A DNA stretch of 64,000 nt from Salipiger mangrovisoli (GCF_015223355.1 NZ_JADFFK010000011.1:124001-188000); one strand, 5' to 3'; numbered from the stretch's first letter, positions 34,526 to 44,394 are shown. Notes: generated from the sequence alone by a model not told the origin. Translations and numbers: made by a program.

Positions 34526-37500
34526 ATGCGGCACCTCCCCGGACCGATTGCCGGCCAAGCGAGCGGCATCCTGAGCTATTTCACCCGCCATCGGACGGTC
34601 GCCAACCTTCTGCTGGTGATCCTCATCGGGGCGGGGCTGCTGGCCGTGCCGAACATGCGGGCGCAGTATTTTCCCGACGTGATCGAGGACGAGGTCGATG
34701 TCCGCGTCGCCTGGGAGGGCGCCGGGGCGCAGGACATCGACAATGCCATCGTGCAGCTGCTGGAACCGGTGTTGCTGGCGGTCGAGGGCGTGGTGGCGAC
34801 CGAGAGCCTCTCGCGCGAGGGCTCGGCGCGGATCGAGCTGGAGTTCGAGCCCAACTACAACATGGCCAGGGCGCTGGACGATGTGCAGACGGCGGTGGAT
34901 TCCGTCGACAACCTGCCCGAGCAGGCCGACGATCCGCAGGTGACCTCGGGCGGCTGGCGCGACCGGGTGACCGATGTGGTGATCACCGGCCCGGTGGGGG
35001 TGGGCCAGCTCGGGCGTTTCGCCGACGAGTTCGTCGTCCGGCTCTTTGCCGAGGGGGTCACGCGCACCACCATCCGCGGCCTCGCGGCGCCGCAGATCGT
35101 GGTCGAGGTGCCCACCGCCAATCTGCTCGGCTACGACGTCACCATGCAGCAGATCGCCGAGGCGATCTCGGCCGAAGTGGATGCTGCCCCGGCGGGCGAC
35201 GTGAGCGGCGCCAATGCCCGCGTCCGCGCCGGTGTCGAGAAGCGCGCCCTGCGCGACATCTCTGCCATCGTGCTGCGCTCGGAGCCGGACGGCACGAAGC
35301 TGACCGTCGGCGACGTGGCGCTGTTGCGCGAGGAGGGGATCGACCGTGAACGCGCCTATTACGTCGGCGACCACCCGGCGATCTCGGTGCAGGTGGAGCG
35401 CTCGGCAGAGGGCGACGCGATCAAGATCCAGAATGCCGTGGCCAAGGTGGCGCGAGAGTTCCAGTCGGTGTTGCCCGAGGGAACCACGGTCGATCTGATC
35501 CGCACCCGCGCCGAGGCGATCACCAACCGGCTCGATCTGCTGTTGCACAACGGCCTGTCGGGTCTCGCGCTGGTGGTGGGGCTGCTGTTCCTCTTTCTCA
35601 ACGCGCGCACCGCACTTTGGGTGGCGGCGGGGATTCCGACCTCGATGCTGGCGGCGCTGGCGCTGATGTATGCCTCGGGCCTGACGCTCAACATGATCTC
35701 GCTCTTTGCGCTGATCATCACGCTGGGCATCGTGGTCGACGACGCCATCGTGGTGGGCGAGCACGCCGATCACCTGCACCGGCGGCGCGGGCTTGGCCCT
35801 GTCGAGGCCGCCGAGACCGCCGCGCGGCGCATGGCGCTGCCGGTGTTCAGCTCGACACTGACCACGGTCATCGCCTTTTTCGGCCTGACGGTGATCGGCG
35901 GACGCTTCGGCGAGATGATCTCGGACATTCCCTTCACGGTGATCGTCGTGCTGCTGGCGAGCTTGGTCGAATGCTTCCTGATCCTGCCCAACCACATGGC
36001 CCATGCCATCGCCAAGTCGACCGAGGAGCATTGGTACGACTGGCCCTCGCGCATGGTGAACCGCGGCTTCCGATGGATGCGCGAGACGCTGTTCCGCCCG
36101 CTGATGGCGGGGGTTATCGCAGCACGCTACGTGGTGCTTGCCGCGGCGGTGCTGCTGCTGGCGTCGCAGGCCGCGAGTTTCATCCGCGGCGATGTGGTCT
36201 GGCGCTTTTTCAACTCGCCCGAGCAGCCCTCGGTCAGCGGCAACTTCGCCATGGCACCGGGGGCCACGCGCGAGGACACGCTGGAACAGATGCGCGCCCT
36301 GCAACGCGCCACCGAGGCGCTGGGGGCCGAGTATGAAGAGCGATACGGCCGCAACCCGCTCGACTACGTGATCGCCGAGATCGGTGGCAACTCGGGCCGG
36401 GCCCTGGCCGAGGCCGAGAACAAGGAAGCCGACCAGCTCGGCGCGATCTCCATCGAGCTGATCGAGCCCGACTTCCGCCCCTACTCCAGCTTCCAGTTTG
36501 TCGCCGACCTGCAGGAGCGGGTCGAGCAGCACCCGCTGGTCGAGGTGATCAGCTTCCGCGGCTGGCGCTCGGGGCCGGGCGGAGATGCGCTTGACGTGCA
36601 GTTCTACGGTGCCGTTGCCGCGACGCTGAAACATGCCGCCGAGGATCTGAAGACCGCGGTGATGCGGTTCCCCGAGGTCTCGGCGGTCGAGGACAACCTG
36701 TCCTACGACAAGGATGAGCTGGTGCTCGAGCTGACGCCACAGGGACAGGCGCTGGGGCTGACGGTGGATGATCTGGGCCGGGTGCTGCGCAACCGCATCG
36801 GCGGCATCGAGGCGGCGACCTTCCCGGTCGGCCCGCGCAGCGCCGAGGTGCGGGTGGAGCTGCCCGAAAGCGAGCAGACCGCCGATTTCCTTGAACGCAC
36901 GCAGATCCGCACGCCCGAGGGGGCCTATGTGCAGCTTGCCGACATCGTGCGGGTTGACCGCTCGAGCGGGTTCTCCACCGTGCGCCGCGAAAACGGGCTG
37001 CGGACGGTTTCGGTCACCGGCGACATCTCCGAGGATGATGCCGAGCGCGCCGCCGAGATCATGAAAGCCCTGCAGGACGAGATCCTCCCCGCCATCGCTG
37101 CCGAGCGTCAGGTCGAGTACCACGTCGCGGGCCTGGCCGAGGATGAGCAGGATTTCCTCGCCGACGCGGGCACTGGGCTGGTGCTGGTGCTGCTGGGCAT
37201 CTACCTGGTGCTGGCGTGGGTCTTCGCCAGCTGGACGCGGCCCCTCGTGGTGATGGCGGTGATTCCCTTCGGCCTTGTCGGGGCGATCTACGGCCATGCG
37301 CATTGGGATGTGCCGCTGTCGATGTTCACCGTGGTCGGGCTGCTGGGCATGACCGGGATCATCATCAACGATTCGATCGTGCTGGTCAGCCAGATCGATG
37401 AATACGCGCCGGACCGCGGGATCTTCCAGGCGATCATCGACGGCGCGGCAGACCGGCTGCGCCCGGTCTTCCTGACCACCGCGACAACCGTCCTCGGCCT

Positions 37501-37927
37501 TGCGCCGCTGCTCTACGAGCGCAGCTCGGACGCGCAGTTCCTCAAGCCCACGGTGATCACGCTGGTCTACGGGCTGGGCTTCGGAATGCTGCTGGTGCTG
37601 CTGGTGGTGCCGGCGCTGCTGGCGGCGCAGCATGACATCGCCCGCCGCGTCGCCGCCGCCCGCCGCGGCGCGCGCCACCGTCACCGCCGCGTGCGGGCAC
37701 TGGTGCTGGGGCTTGGCCTGATCGTGCTGGGCTGGCTAGGGGCCACCATGGGCAGCCTGCTGGTTCATGGCGCGCTGCCCCAGGCGCTGCGCCTTCCGTT
37801 GCTTGCAGGGTTGCCCGAGCAGGTGGCTGGCTTTGCGCTCTTCGTCGGCGGTGTGGCGCTGCTGCTGGGGCTGGTATGGCTGGCGGTGCTGGCGATGGGG
37901 CTGCGCAGGCGCCGGGCCGAGGGCTGA
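34526..37927 (+). CDS. RND efflux transporter permease with extra C-terminal membrane helices
   Basis: A 1133-residue HAE1/AcrB-like proton-driven pump. Twelve-helix topology with two large periplasmic loops is apparent. The proton-relay aspartates lie in 'LGIVVDDAIVVGEHADH'. Unusually, about 98 residues follow the normal end, with an Arg/His-rich stretch ('RRGARHRHRRVRA') and two further hydrophobic segments. The ATG is four bases after the adaptor stop, so the pair is coupled. Substrate class cannot be told from sequence. Confidence 0.9.
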   Translation: MRHLPGPIAGQASGILSYFTRHRTVANLLLVILIGAGLLAVPNMRAQYFPDVIEDEVDVRVAWEGAGAQDIDNAIVQLLEPVLLAVEGVVATESLSREGSARIELEFEPNYNMARALDDVQTAVDSVDNLPEQADDPQVTSGGWRDRVTDVVITGPVGVGQLGRFADEFVVRLFAEGVTRTTIRGLAAPQIVVEVPTANLLGYDVTMQQIAEAISAEVDAAPAGDVSGANARVRAGVEKRALRDISAIVLRSEPDGTKLTVGDVALLREEGIDRERAYYVGDHPAISVQVERSAEGDAIKIQNAVAKVAREFQSVLPEGTTVDLIRTRAEAITNRLDLLLHNGLSGLALVVGLLFLFLNARTALWVAAGIPTSMLAALALMYASGLTLNMISLFALIITLGIVVDDAIVVGEHADHLHRRRGLGPVEAAETAARRMALPVFSSTLTTVIAFFGLTVIGGRFGEMISDIPFTVIVVLLASLVECFLILPNHMAHAIAKSTEEHWYDWPSRMVNRGFRWMRETLFRPLMAGVIAARYVVLAAAVLLLASQAASFIRGDVVWRFFNSPEQPSVSGNFAMAPGATREDTLEQMRALQRATEALGAEYEERYGRNPLDYVIAEIGGNSGRALAEAENKEADQLGAISIELIEPDFRPYSSFQFVADLQERVEQHPLVEVISFRGWRSGPGGDALDVQFYGAVAATLKHAAEDLKTAVMRFPEVSAVEDNLSYDKDELVLELTPQGQALGLTVDDLGRVLRNRIGGIEAATFPVGPRSAEVRVELPESEQTADFLERTQIRTPEGAYVQLADIVRVDRSSGFSTVRRENGLRTVSVTGDISEDDAERAAEIMKALQDEILPAIAAERQVEYHVAGLAEDEQDFLADAGTGLVLVLLGIYLVLAWVFASWTRPLVVMAVIPFGLVGAIYGHAHWDVPLSMFTVVGLLGMTGIIINDSIVLVSQIDEYAPDRGIFQAIIDGAADRLRPVFLTTATTVLGLAPLLYERSSDAQFLKPTVITLVYGLGFGMLLVLLVVPALLAAQHDIARRVAAARRGARHRHRRVRALVLGLGLIVLGWLGATMGSLLVHGALPQALRLPLLAGLPEQVAGFALFVGGVALLLGLVWLAVLAMGLRRRRAEG

Positions 37928-37958
37928 CGCGCCCTTAGTTTCCGCCGACGGAGCTTGC

Positions 37959-38759
37959 TCAGCCGCAGCCCTGGATATCGACCGCCTGGTCGTGGCCGAG
38001 CACTGTGAACCGCAGTTTCGAGCGGTCGAGCGCGAAGGGCTTGCCCTCCATGTGCATCAGCTTGGTCTCGCTGACCAGCGTGCCGCCGCTGCGCCGGGTC
38101 TTCGGCTCAGAGGCCCAGACCTCGGGGTGGCCGGCCTCGACCACGGTCTCTTCGGAGCCCGCGATGGCCGGCATGTCGATCTCGGCGCGCAGCTTGATGC
38201 CACCCTTGGCCGGGCTCACGGTGCAGCGCACGGCGCTCACCTTGGCTTCGCGGGCGGTGAAGGGCGCCTCTGCCAGCGCGGCGGCGATCATCGGATCAAC
38301 GCTGGTGCTGTCGGGCAGCACAGCTTCCACATGCAGCGTCTGCGGCACGCAGATGTCGCTGCACACGCCGATCATCATGTTGGCCTCAAGCGTCACCGGC
38401 CCGCCGTTTCCGGAGATCCGCAGCGGCAGCACCAGCTCGCCCTTGTAGCCGACGGAGCGCGCACCGGATTGGCGGAACACATGCGGCGTCGGCCAGAGCG
38501 CGGTGACCCGCGAGACATTGTCCGAGCCGCTCCAGTCGAAGACCGGCGGGATGCCGGCCTCGCCGGGCGCGCGCCAGTAGGTCTTCCAGCCGGGCGCAAG
38601 ACGCAGGTGCAGCGCCGCCATGTGGTCGCCATCGGGAAGGCGCCAGCCGGGACGCAGCTCGGCCACGACGGGCTCCTCGGCGCGCGCCGCCGGTGCGGCA
38701 AGCGGCACCATGCCGAGCACGCCAAGACAGGTCAGGACTCTGAAGATATTGCGGATCAT
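37959..38759 (-). CDS. DsbD N-terminal domain (thiol-disulfide) family periplasmic protein
   Basis: A 266-residue exported protein with a signal peptide (about 1-27, ending 'APAARAE'). Its mature part resembles the N-terminal domain of DsbD ('GDHMAALHLRLAPGWKTYWR' and 'MIGVCSDICVPQ'). The CXXXC pair is typical of this family and suggests disulfide exchange or metal handling in the periplasm. No membrane DsbD domain follows. The ATG at 38759 is chosen; a TTG nine bases upstream sits closer to AGGGA and could be the real start. Confidence 0.75.
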   Translation of the reverse strand: MIRNIFRVLTCLGVLGMVPLAAPAARAEEPVVAELRPGWRLPDGDHMAALHLRLAPGWKTYWRAPGEAGIPPVFDWSGSDNVSRVTALWPTPHVFRQSGARSVGYKGELVLPLRISGNGGPVTLEANMMIGVCSDICVPQTLHVEAVLPDSTSVDPMIAAALAEAPFTAREAKVSAVRCTVSPAKGGIKLRAEIDMPAIAGSEETVVEAGHPEVWASEPKTRRSGGTLVSETKLMHMEGKPFALDRSKLRFTVLGHDQAVDIQGCG

Positions 38760-38894
38760 AGATGTCAAATGGTCCCTCTCCGCGCTCCTGCCAAGTCACA
38801 TTGCAGCGAGAGCGCGGTGTTTCAAGCGGGATGTGTGCTTGCACCCTCAGTGCCGGAAGGTCACACTCGCTGGGCAGATCGCAGAAAGGTCCTC

Positions 38895-39479
38895 ATGACG
38901 CACGCCCAGATCGCCTCCGGCGCCACCGACCTCACCGGCTCCGTGCTGATCGCCATGCCCGGCATGGGCGATGAACGTTTCGAACATGCGGTGATCTACC
39001 TTTGCGCCCATTCCGACGAGGGCGCGATGGGGCTGATCCTGAACAAGCCCTCGGCCGACGTGACGCTGGAGGGGTTGTTCGAGCAGCTGGGAATCGAGGC
39101 AGAGCCGGGGTCCGGACAGGTGCCGGTACACTTCGGCGGCCCGGTCGAGATGGGCCGCGGCTTCGTGCTGCACAGCGACGACTACCGTTCGGAGCTGACC
39201 ACGCTTCAGGTCGACGACGGATTCTCGATGACCGGCACGCTCGACGTGCTCGAACATATCGCGCGCGGCGACGGCCCGCACGAGTGGATCGCCATGCTCG
39301 GCTATGCGGGTTGGGGACCGGGACAGCTCGAAGGCGAACTTGCCGACAACGCCTGGCTGGTCTGCCCGGCGAGCCGCGAGCTGGTCTTCGGCACGCCCGA
39401 CGCCGCCAAGTGGGGCGCTGCGTTGGACAGCCTTGGCATCGCGGCCCTGGCGCTCTCTGGCGAGGGCGGCCGGGCCTGA
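38895..39479 (+). CDS. YqgE/AlgH family protein
   Basis: A 194-residue protein of the UPF0301 family. The typical blocks are 'LTGSVLIAMPGMGDERFEHA', 'AMGLILNKPS', 'VHFGGPVEMGRGFVLH' and 'AMLGYAGWGPGQLEGEL'. The family is widespread, with no settled biochemical role; AlgH was named for an effect on alginate regulation. A weak AAGGT lies before the ATG. It is divergent from the DsbD-N gene. Confidence 0.9.
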   Translation: MTHAQIASGATDLTGSVLIAMPGMGDERFEHAVIYLCAHSDEGAMGLILNKPSADVTLEGLFEQLGIEAEPGSGQVPVHFGGPVEMGRGFVLHSDDYRSELTTLQVDDGFSMTGTLDVLEHIARGDGPHEWIAMLGYAGWGPGQLEGELADNAWLVCPASRELVFGTPDAAKWGAALDSLGIAALALSGEGGRA

Positions 39480-39531
39480 AAGCGCGCGGCCTCTTCGCTC
39501 GGGCGGGGCGCGCCCCTCGCCACCGACCTCA

Positions 39532-39605
39532 TTTCATCTTTCTGCAAAAGCTCCCGCCGGAGGCACTGGCCCGCGCGGCGCCCGAGTATTTGTCGAAAGT
39601 TGAAA
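39532..39605. repeat. intergenic palindromic repeat, Rhodobacteraceae type
   Basis: Outer arms at 39532-39553 and 39584-39605 pair at 18 of 22 positions. The core begins CTCCCGCCGGAGG and ends in GAGTATTT. I associate this arrangement with short intergenic repeats common in Rhodobacteraceae genomes. It sits between the convergent ends of yqgE and tsaC and may act as a bidirectional terminator. Confidence 0.65.
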
Positions 39606-39620
39606 GAGAGGCGCCGCGCC

Positions 39621-40568
39621 TCAGCGCGGCGCGGCGGCGCGGCTCAGCCGGTCGTTGATCGCCACGCCCGCGCCGACATGCGGGATCGGGGCTACGGCGA
39701 TCACCTCGGCCCCTTCCGCGTCAAGCGTGTGAAGATGCGCGAAGAGGTTCGAGGCCGCCTCGTCGAGGTCGCCGGCGACCGAGAGGTTCAGATCGCAGTC
39801 GATGTCACCGAAACCGAGCCGGGCCTCGCCCTCGCGCCAGTCGGCGGCGTTCAGCCGCAACCGCGCGCGCGGCGCGTAATGCGAGGCGGTCTGGCCGGGG
39901 GCCGAGATGGCCTCGCGCTCCTGCCGACGCATGACCGGGTGGCCGAGCGCCTCGGAGAGCTGCTCGGCGCTGATTCCGCCGGGGCGCAGCAGGGTCGGTC
40001 GGCCGGCGAGGCCGAGGATGGTGCTCTCGACGCCGACGGGGCAGGGGCCACCGTCGAGCACCGCCGAGATGCGCCCGTCGAGCGTGCCTAGGACGTGGTC
40101 GGCGGTGGTCGGGCTGATCAGCCCCGAGCGGTTGGCCGAGGGGCCGGCCAGCGGGCCGCCGAATTCAGTCAGCAACCGGCGCGCCAGCGGCGCGGCGGGC
40201 AGGCGCACGGCAAGCGTGCTGAGGCCCGCGGTCACGCGGTCGGCAATGCCGGCATCCTCGCGCAGGGGCAGCACCAGCGTCAGCGGGCCGGGCCAGAGGG
40301 CCTGCGCGATATTCTCGGCGGTACCGGACCAATGCACCAGCTGCTTGGCGTGCTCGATGCTGGGCACATGCACGATCAGCGGGTTGAAGCTGGGGCGCCC
40401 CTTGGCCTCGTAGATCGCTGCAACGGCCGCGTCGATCCGGGCATCCGCGCCGAGCCCGTAGACCGTCTCGGTCGGGAAGGCGACGAGCTCGCCGGCGCGC
40501 AGCAGGTCTGCGGCGCGGGCGATCCCCGCGTCATCGGCGGGCAGGCGCAGGGTGGAGGTATCGGGCAT
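39621..40568 (-). CDS. tsaC: L-threonylcarbamoyladenylate synthase (TsaC/Sua5)
   Basis: A 315-residue enzyme that makes threonylcarbamoyl-AMP for the t6A modification of ANN-decoding tRNAs. The YrdC domain (about 10-195) has 'FPTETVYGLGADA', the KxR-type motif in 'KGRPSFNPLIVHV', 'AGPSANRSG' and 'VESTILGLAGRPTLLRPGG'. A C-terminal Sua5 domain ('APGQTASHYAPRA' onward) makes it the long TsaC2/Sua5 form. It is divergent from the acyl-CoA dehydrogenase gene. Confidence 0.92.
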   Translation of the reverse strand: MPDTSTLRLPADDAGIARAADLLRAGELVAFPTETVYGLGADARIDAAVAAIYEAKGRPSFNPLIVHVPSIEHAKQLVHWSGTAENIAQALWPGPLTLVLPLREDAGIADRVTAGLSTLAVRLPAAPLARRLLTEFGGPLAGPSANRSGLISPTTADHVLGTLDGRISAVLDGGPCPVGVESTILGLAGRPTLLRPGGISAEQLSEALGHPVMRRQEREAISAPGQTASHYAPRARLRLNAADWREGEARLGFGDIDCDLNLSVAGDLDEAASNLFAHLHTLDAEGAEVIAVAPIPHVGAGVAINDRLSRAAAPR

Positions 40569-40695
40569 CGGGCTATCCGTGACGCTGCGTTCCGTTTGGT
40601 TCGGGGCGAGCCATAGTCTTAGGGTCGCACCGAAATCGTGGGATCCTCCCTACCCGAGGGGACCCGCCTTGCCAACTAGGATCGGAGGACCTGCC

Positions 40696-42396
40696 ATGCC
40701 CTATCGTGCGCCCGTCGCTGAGATGACCTTTCTTCTGAAGGAGGTGGTCGGCTACGACGAGGTGGCCGCGACGCCGCGCTACGAGGAGGCGAGCGCGGAT
40801 ATGGTAGAGGCCGTCCTGGGCGAGGCGGGGCGGATCTGCGACGCGGTGCTGGCCCCGCTCAACCGCGCGGGCGACCTGCAGGGCGCGGTGCTGGAGAACG
40901 GCGTGCTGCGCAGCTCGCCCGGCTTCGCCGAGGGGTATGCGGCACTGGCGGAGGGCGGCTGGGTCTCGGTCTCGGCGCCGCCCGAGTTCGGCGGCATGGG
41001 GCTGCCCGTGGCGGTGGGCGCGGCGGTCAACGAGATGATGTCGGGGGCCTGCCTGGCGTTGCATCTCAACCCGCTGCTGACGCAGGGCCAGATCGAGGCG
41101 CTCGAGCATCACGCCAGCGCGGAGATCAAGGCGCTCTACCTGCCACGGCTGATTTCCGGCGAATGGTCGGGCACGATGAACCTGACCGAGCCTCAGGCGG
41201 GCTCGGACGTCGGCGCGCTCTCAACCAAGGCGGTGCCGAGCGGCGATGGCACCTACGCGGTGTCCGGGCAGAAAATCTTCATCTCTTGGGGGGATTGCGA
41301 TTTCGTCGGCAACGTCTGCCACCTTGTGCTGGCGCGGCTGCCGGATGCGCCTGCGGGGACCAAGGGCATCAGCCTCTTCCTCGTGCCGAAGTACATCCCG
41401 GACGCAAATGGCGCGCCGGGTGTGGCGAACGCGCTGAAGGTGGTCAGCCTCGAGCACAAGATGGGCCTGCACGGCTCGCCGACCTGCGTGATGAGCTTCG
41501 AGGGCGCGACCGGCTGGCTGATCGGCGAGGCGGGCGATGGCATGCGCGCCATGTTCACCATGATGAACAACGCCCGGCTGGGCGTCGGCGGGCAGGGCAT
41601 CGGCGCGGCGGAAGGCGCCTATCAGCACGCGCTCGCCTACGCGATGGAGCGCAGACAGGGGCGCTCGCCCGACGGGACCATTGTCGGCCACGCGGATGTG
41701 CGGCGGATGCTGGCGGGGATGAAGGCGGATATCCTCGCGGCGCGGTCGATCGCGCTGGCCTGTGCCGTGGCCATCGACATGGGCCGCGCCACCGGCGAGG
41801 AGGAATGGATGGCGCGTGCGGCCTTCCTGACGCCCATCGCCAAGGCGTTCGGCACGGATGTCGGCTGCGAGGCGGCCGAGGCAGGCGTGCAGGTCTATGG
41901 CGGCATGGGCTACATCGAGGAAAGCGGCGCCGCGCAATTCTATCGCGACGTGAGGGTGACCGCGATCTACGAGGGCACCAATGGCATTCAGGCGATGGAT
42001 CTCGTGGGGCGCAAGCTGATGGACGGCGGCGAGGCGGCGGCGCGGCTGCTCGACGAGATCGAGGCGCAGGCCGAAGCGGCCAAGGTGGTGATGCCCGACC
42101 TTGCCGCCGCGGTCTGGGAGGCCGCCGAAAGCCTGCGCGAGGCCACCGAATCCCTGGTCGCCCGGCCGGCGGCGGAGCGCTTCGGCGTGGCGGTGCCCTA
42201 CCTGCGCGCCTTTGCCCGCGTACTCGGGGGGCATTTCCATCTGCGCGCTGCCATGGCAGACCCCTCGGGAGCCCATGCGCGTCTTGCGCTCTTCTACGTC
42301 ACGCGGCTCCTGCCCGAACACGCCAGCCTGTTGGCCCATGTCTCGCGGGGGGATGCCGAGCTGATGTCCATTACTGCCGAGGATCTTGCTGCCTGA
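40696..42396 (+). CDS. acyl-CoA dehydrogenase, DmdC-like
   Basis: A 566-residue FAD enzyme of the long acyl-CoA dehydrogenase group that includes DmdC, the methylmercaptopropionyl-CoA dehydrogenase of DMSP breakdown. Motifs: 'SGEWSGTMNLTEPQAGSDVG' (FAD/substrate), 'NNARLGVGGQGIG', and 'IYEGTNGIQAMDLVGRK', which holds the likely catalytic Glu. It has the C-terminal extension typical of this group. A GGAGGA site precedes the ATG at 40696. Several DmdC-like paralogs are usual per roseobacter genome, so the substrate is uncertain. It is coupled to the next gene (TGATG). Confidence 0.85.
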   Translation: MPYRAPVAEMTFLLKEVVGYDEVAATPRYEEASADMVEAVLGEAGRICDAVLAPLNRAGDLQGAVLENGVLRSSPGFAEGYAALAEGGWVSVSAPPEFGGMGLPVAVGAAVNEMMSGACLALHLNPLLTQGQIEALEHHASAEIKALYLPRLISGEWSGTMNLTEPQAGSDVGALSTKAVPSGDGTYAVSGQKIFISWGDCDFVGNVCHLVLARLPDAPAGTKGISLFLVPKYIPDANGAPGVANALKVVSLEHKMGLHGSPTCVMSFEGATGWLIGEAGDGMRAMFTMMNNARLGVGGQGIGAAEGAYQHALAYAMERRQGRSPDGTIVGHADVRRMLAGMKADILAARSIALACAVAIDMGRATGEEEWMARAAFLTPIAKAFGTDVGCEAAEAGVQVYGGMGYIEESGAAQFYRDVRVTAIYEGTNGIQAMDLVGRKLMDGGEAAARLLDEIEAQAEAAKVVMPDLAAAVWEAAESLREATESLVARPAAERFGVAVPYLRAFARVLGGHFHLRAAMADPSGAHARLALFYVTRLLPEHASLLAHVSRGDAELMSITAEDLAA

Positions 42397-43430
42397 TGAA
42401 GCCTGCGCTGCACTACCCCTACGACGCACCCCCCGCCTGGGGTGAGGCCCTGGAAGTTGCCGAGGGCGTGCTCTGGATGCGCCTGCCGCTGCCGATGAAG
42501 CTCGACCACGTCAATGTCTACGCGCTGGACGATGGCGATGGCTGGACGCTGGTCGACACCGGGATGCACACCCCGCGGGCGCTGCGGGTCTGGGAGACGC
42601 TGCTTGCCGGGCCGCTCGGTGGCAAGCCGGTGCGACGTGTGGTGGTGACCCATCACCATCCCGATCACATGGGGCTCGCGGGGTGGTTCCAGCAGCGCGG
42701 CGCAGAGCTCGTGACCACGCGCACCGCCTGGCTGTTCTCGCGCATGTTGCAGCTCGACGCGCAGGAGGCACCGCCACCCGAGCAGGTGACCTACTGGCAG
42801 CGCTGCGGCATGGAGCCGCAGGTGCTGGAGCGGCGCCGGACCGAACGGCCCTTCAACTTCGCCGATTGCGTCTGGCCGATGCCGCTTGGCTTCAGCCGCA
42901 TCCGGCAGGGCGACGCGCTGCGCATGGGGGGGCGCAACTGGCAGGTGCACATCGGCAATGGCCACGCCCCGGAACACGCGACCTTCTGGTCGATGGATGA
43001 CGACCTTGTGCTGGCGGGGGACCAGATCCTCTCGACCATCAGCTCCAACCTCGGCGTCTATGCAACCGAACCCGAGGCCGATCCCGTGGGCGAGTGGCTC
43101 GAGGCCTGCGAACGGCTTGCCACGCTGGCGCGCGAGGCGCATTTCGTGCTCGGCGGGCACAAGCTGCCCTTTACCGGGCTGCCCTTCCGCATGCGCCAGC
43201 TGATCGACAATCACCACGGTGCGCTGGAGCGGCTGGAGGCCTATCTGGACAGGCCGAAGAGTGCCGGAGACTGTTTTGCGCCGCTGTTCAAGCGCAGCAT
43301 CGGCGACGCGGAATACGGGCTCGCGCTGGTCGAGGCGATGGCGCATTGCCAGCATCTCTACCGCGAGGGGCGGGCCACGCGAACGCTGAGCGAGACCGGT
43401 GCCTGGCTGTGGCAGGCAGCACGCGGCTGA
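42396..43430 (+). CDS. metallo-beta-lactamase fold hydrolase
   Basis: A 344-residue protein with the MBL metal motif 'THHHPDHMG' near residue 85 and later ligands in 'GNGHAPEHATFW' and 'VLGGHKLPF'. A C-terminal helical domain of about 100 residues follows. The group includes thioesterase-like and glyoxalase II-like hydrolases. Translational coupling to an acyl-CoA dehydrogenase suggests a role on an acyl-CoA or thioester product of the same pathway; this is inference. Confidence 0.85.
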   Translation: MKPALHYPYDAPPAWGEALEVAEGVLWMRLPLPMKLDHVNVYALDDGDGWTLVDTGMHTPRALRVWETLLAGPLGGKPVRRVVVTHHHPDHMGLAGWFQQRGAELVTTRTAWLFSRMLQLDAQEAPPPEQVTYWQRCGMEPQVLERRRTERPFNFADCVWPMPLGFSRIRQGDALRMGGRNWQVHIGNGHAPEHATFWSMDDDLVLAGDQILSTISSNLGVYATEPEADPVGEWLEACERLATLAREAHFVLGGHKLPFTGLPFRMRQLIDNHHGALERLEAYLDRPKSAGDCFAPLFKRSIGDAEYGLALVEAMAHCQHLYREGRATRTLSETGAWLWQAARG

Positions 43431-43532
43431 GCCGGCGCGGGGGCTCACGGCGGCTCAAGAACAGGTGACAGGTGATGCAGAATCCGCTAAGCCTCTGAGC
43501 GGAGAAGAAACGCCCGAGGAATGGACGGACAC

Positions 43533-43667
43533 ATGGCAGACTACAAGCCTGGCAGCATGGACATCACCACGCAGGAACAGACCTTTAACGGCTTCATCAA
43601 GTTCGTGATCCGCACGGTCTATGTGATCATCGCGATCCTCCTGTTCCTGGCGGTCTTCAACTCCTGA
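43533..43667 (+). CDS. aa3-type cytochrome c oxidase subunit IV
   Basis: A 44-residue protein with a hydrophilic start 'MADYKPGSMDITTQEQTFNG' and one membrane helix near the C-terminus. This is the PF07835 pattern, seen as the small fourth subunit of alphaproteobacterial aa3 oxidase. I favour the ATG at 43533 because family members start M-A-(D/E)-Y-K; an in-frame ATG at 43521 would add four residues. No other oxidase subunit gene is adjacent, which is usual. Confidence 0.88.
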   Translation: MADYKPGSMDITTQEQTFNGFIKFVIRTVYVIIAILLFLAVFNS

Positions 43668-43749
43668 TCCCTCGGGATCGCGGGAGGAGAAATTCAGCCA
43701 CGGCCGGGCGGCGGAGGAGCCGCCCGCTGACCAGAGAGAGTCGGCTTCC

Positions 43750-44394
43750 ATGTACCATCGTGCCACGTTCCTGGCGGGCCTCGCAGCGTTGACGCTTGCG
43801 GGCTGCTCTACGCCGGCCATGCGTTATCCCAATGCCACGCCCGAAGAGGTGGCTGCAGCGCGCTACGTCGACAGCGGGCCAAGCAGGCTGACGCTCTACA
43901 CGATGATCAACAACCGCTCGGACAGCGGGGCGCATTCAAGCCTGATGATCAGCGCGCCCTCGCAGCGTGTGGTCTTCGATCCGGCAGGATCGGTGCGCGC
44001 GCGCAATGTCCCCGAGGTGGACGACGTGCTCTACGGCGTGACCCCAGAGGTCGCCGAGTTCTATGCCCGTGCCCACGCGCGCGAGACCTACCGCGTCCGC
44101 ATCCAGAGCGTCGAGGTCCCGCCCGAGGTCGCGGAGCAGGCGCTGCGCGCGGTGCAGGCCTATGGCCCGGTGTCGCAGACCCGCTGCACCCAGGCGACGT
44201 CCACGATTCTGAGCCAGTTGCCCGGCTTCGAGGGCATCAGCCGGACCTGGTTCCCCAACAGCCTTGCAGACCAGCTGGCGCAATTTCCCGGCGTCACCGA
44301 CCGGGTGCTGCGCGAAGAGGATTCGGACGACAAGCAGCTTGCCGTCGCCGCCTTCGAGCAGAGCGCCGGTCCGGACGGTCAGCCGAACCAGTAA
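43750..44394 (+). CDS. putative lipoprotein, unknown function
   Basis: A 214-residue protein with a lipoprotein signal: basic N-terminus, hydrophobic stretch and lipobox 'LTLAGC' with the acylated cysteine at residue 19. The mature region is mixed alpha/beta with a central 'QTRCTQATSTILSQLPGF'. I recognise no domain. Its end overlaps the convergent azlD gene by 16 bases. The start follows GAGAGAG. Confidence 0.7.
   Translation: MYHRATFLAGLAALTLAGCSTPAMRYPNATPEEVAAARYVDSGPSRLTLYTMINNRSDSGAHSSLMISAPSQRVVFDPAGSVRARNVPEVDDVLYGVTPEVAEFYARAHARETYRVRIQSVEVPPEVAEQALRAVQAYGPVSQTRCTQATSTILSQLPGFEGISRTWFPNSLADQLAQFPGVTDRVLREEDSDDKQLAVAAFEQSAGPDGQPNQ

Noticed and set aside
34403-37684. Open frame of about 1093 codons antisense to the RND permease
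   Set aside because: A third-position GC artefact opposite a strongly supported coding region.
44379-44394. Overlap of convergent lipoprotein and azlD ends as an annotation error
   Set aside because: Both frames are well supported to their stops, and a 16-base tail overlap is acceptable in a compact genome.
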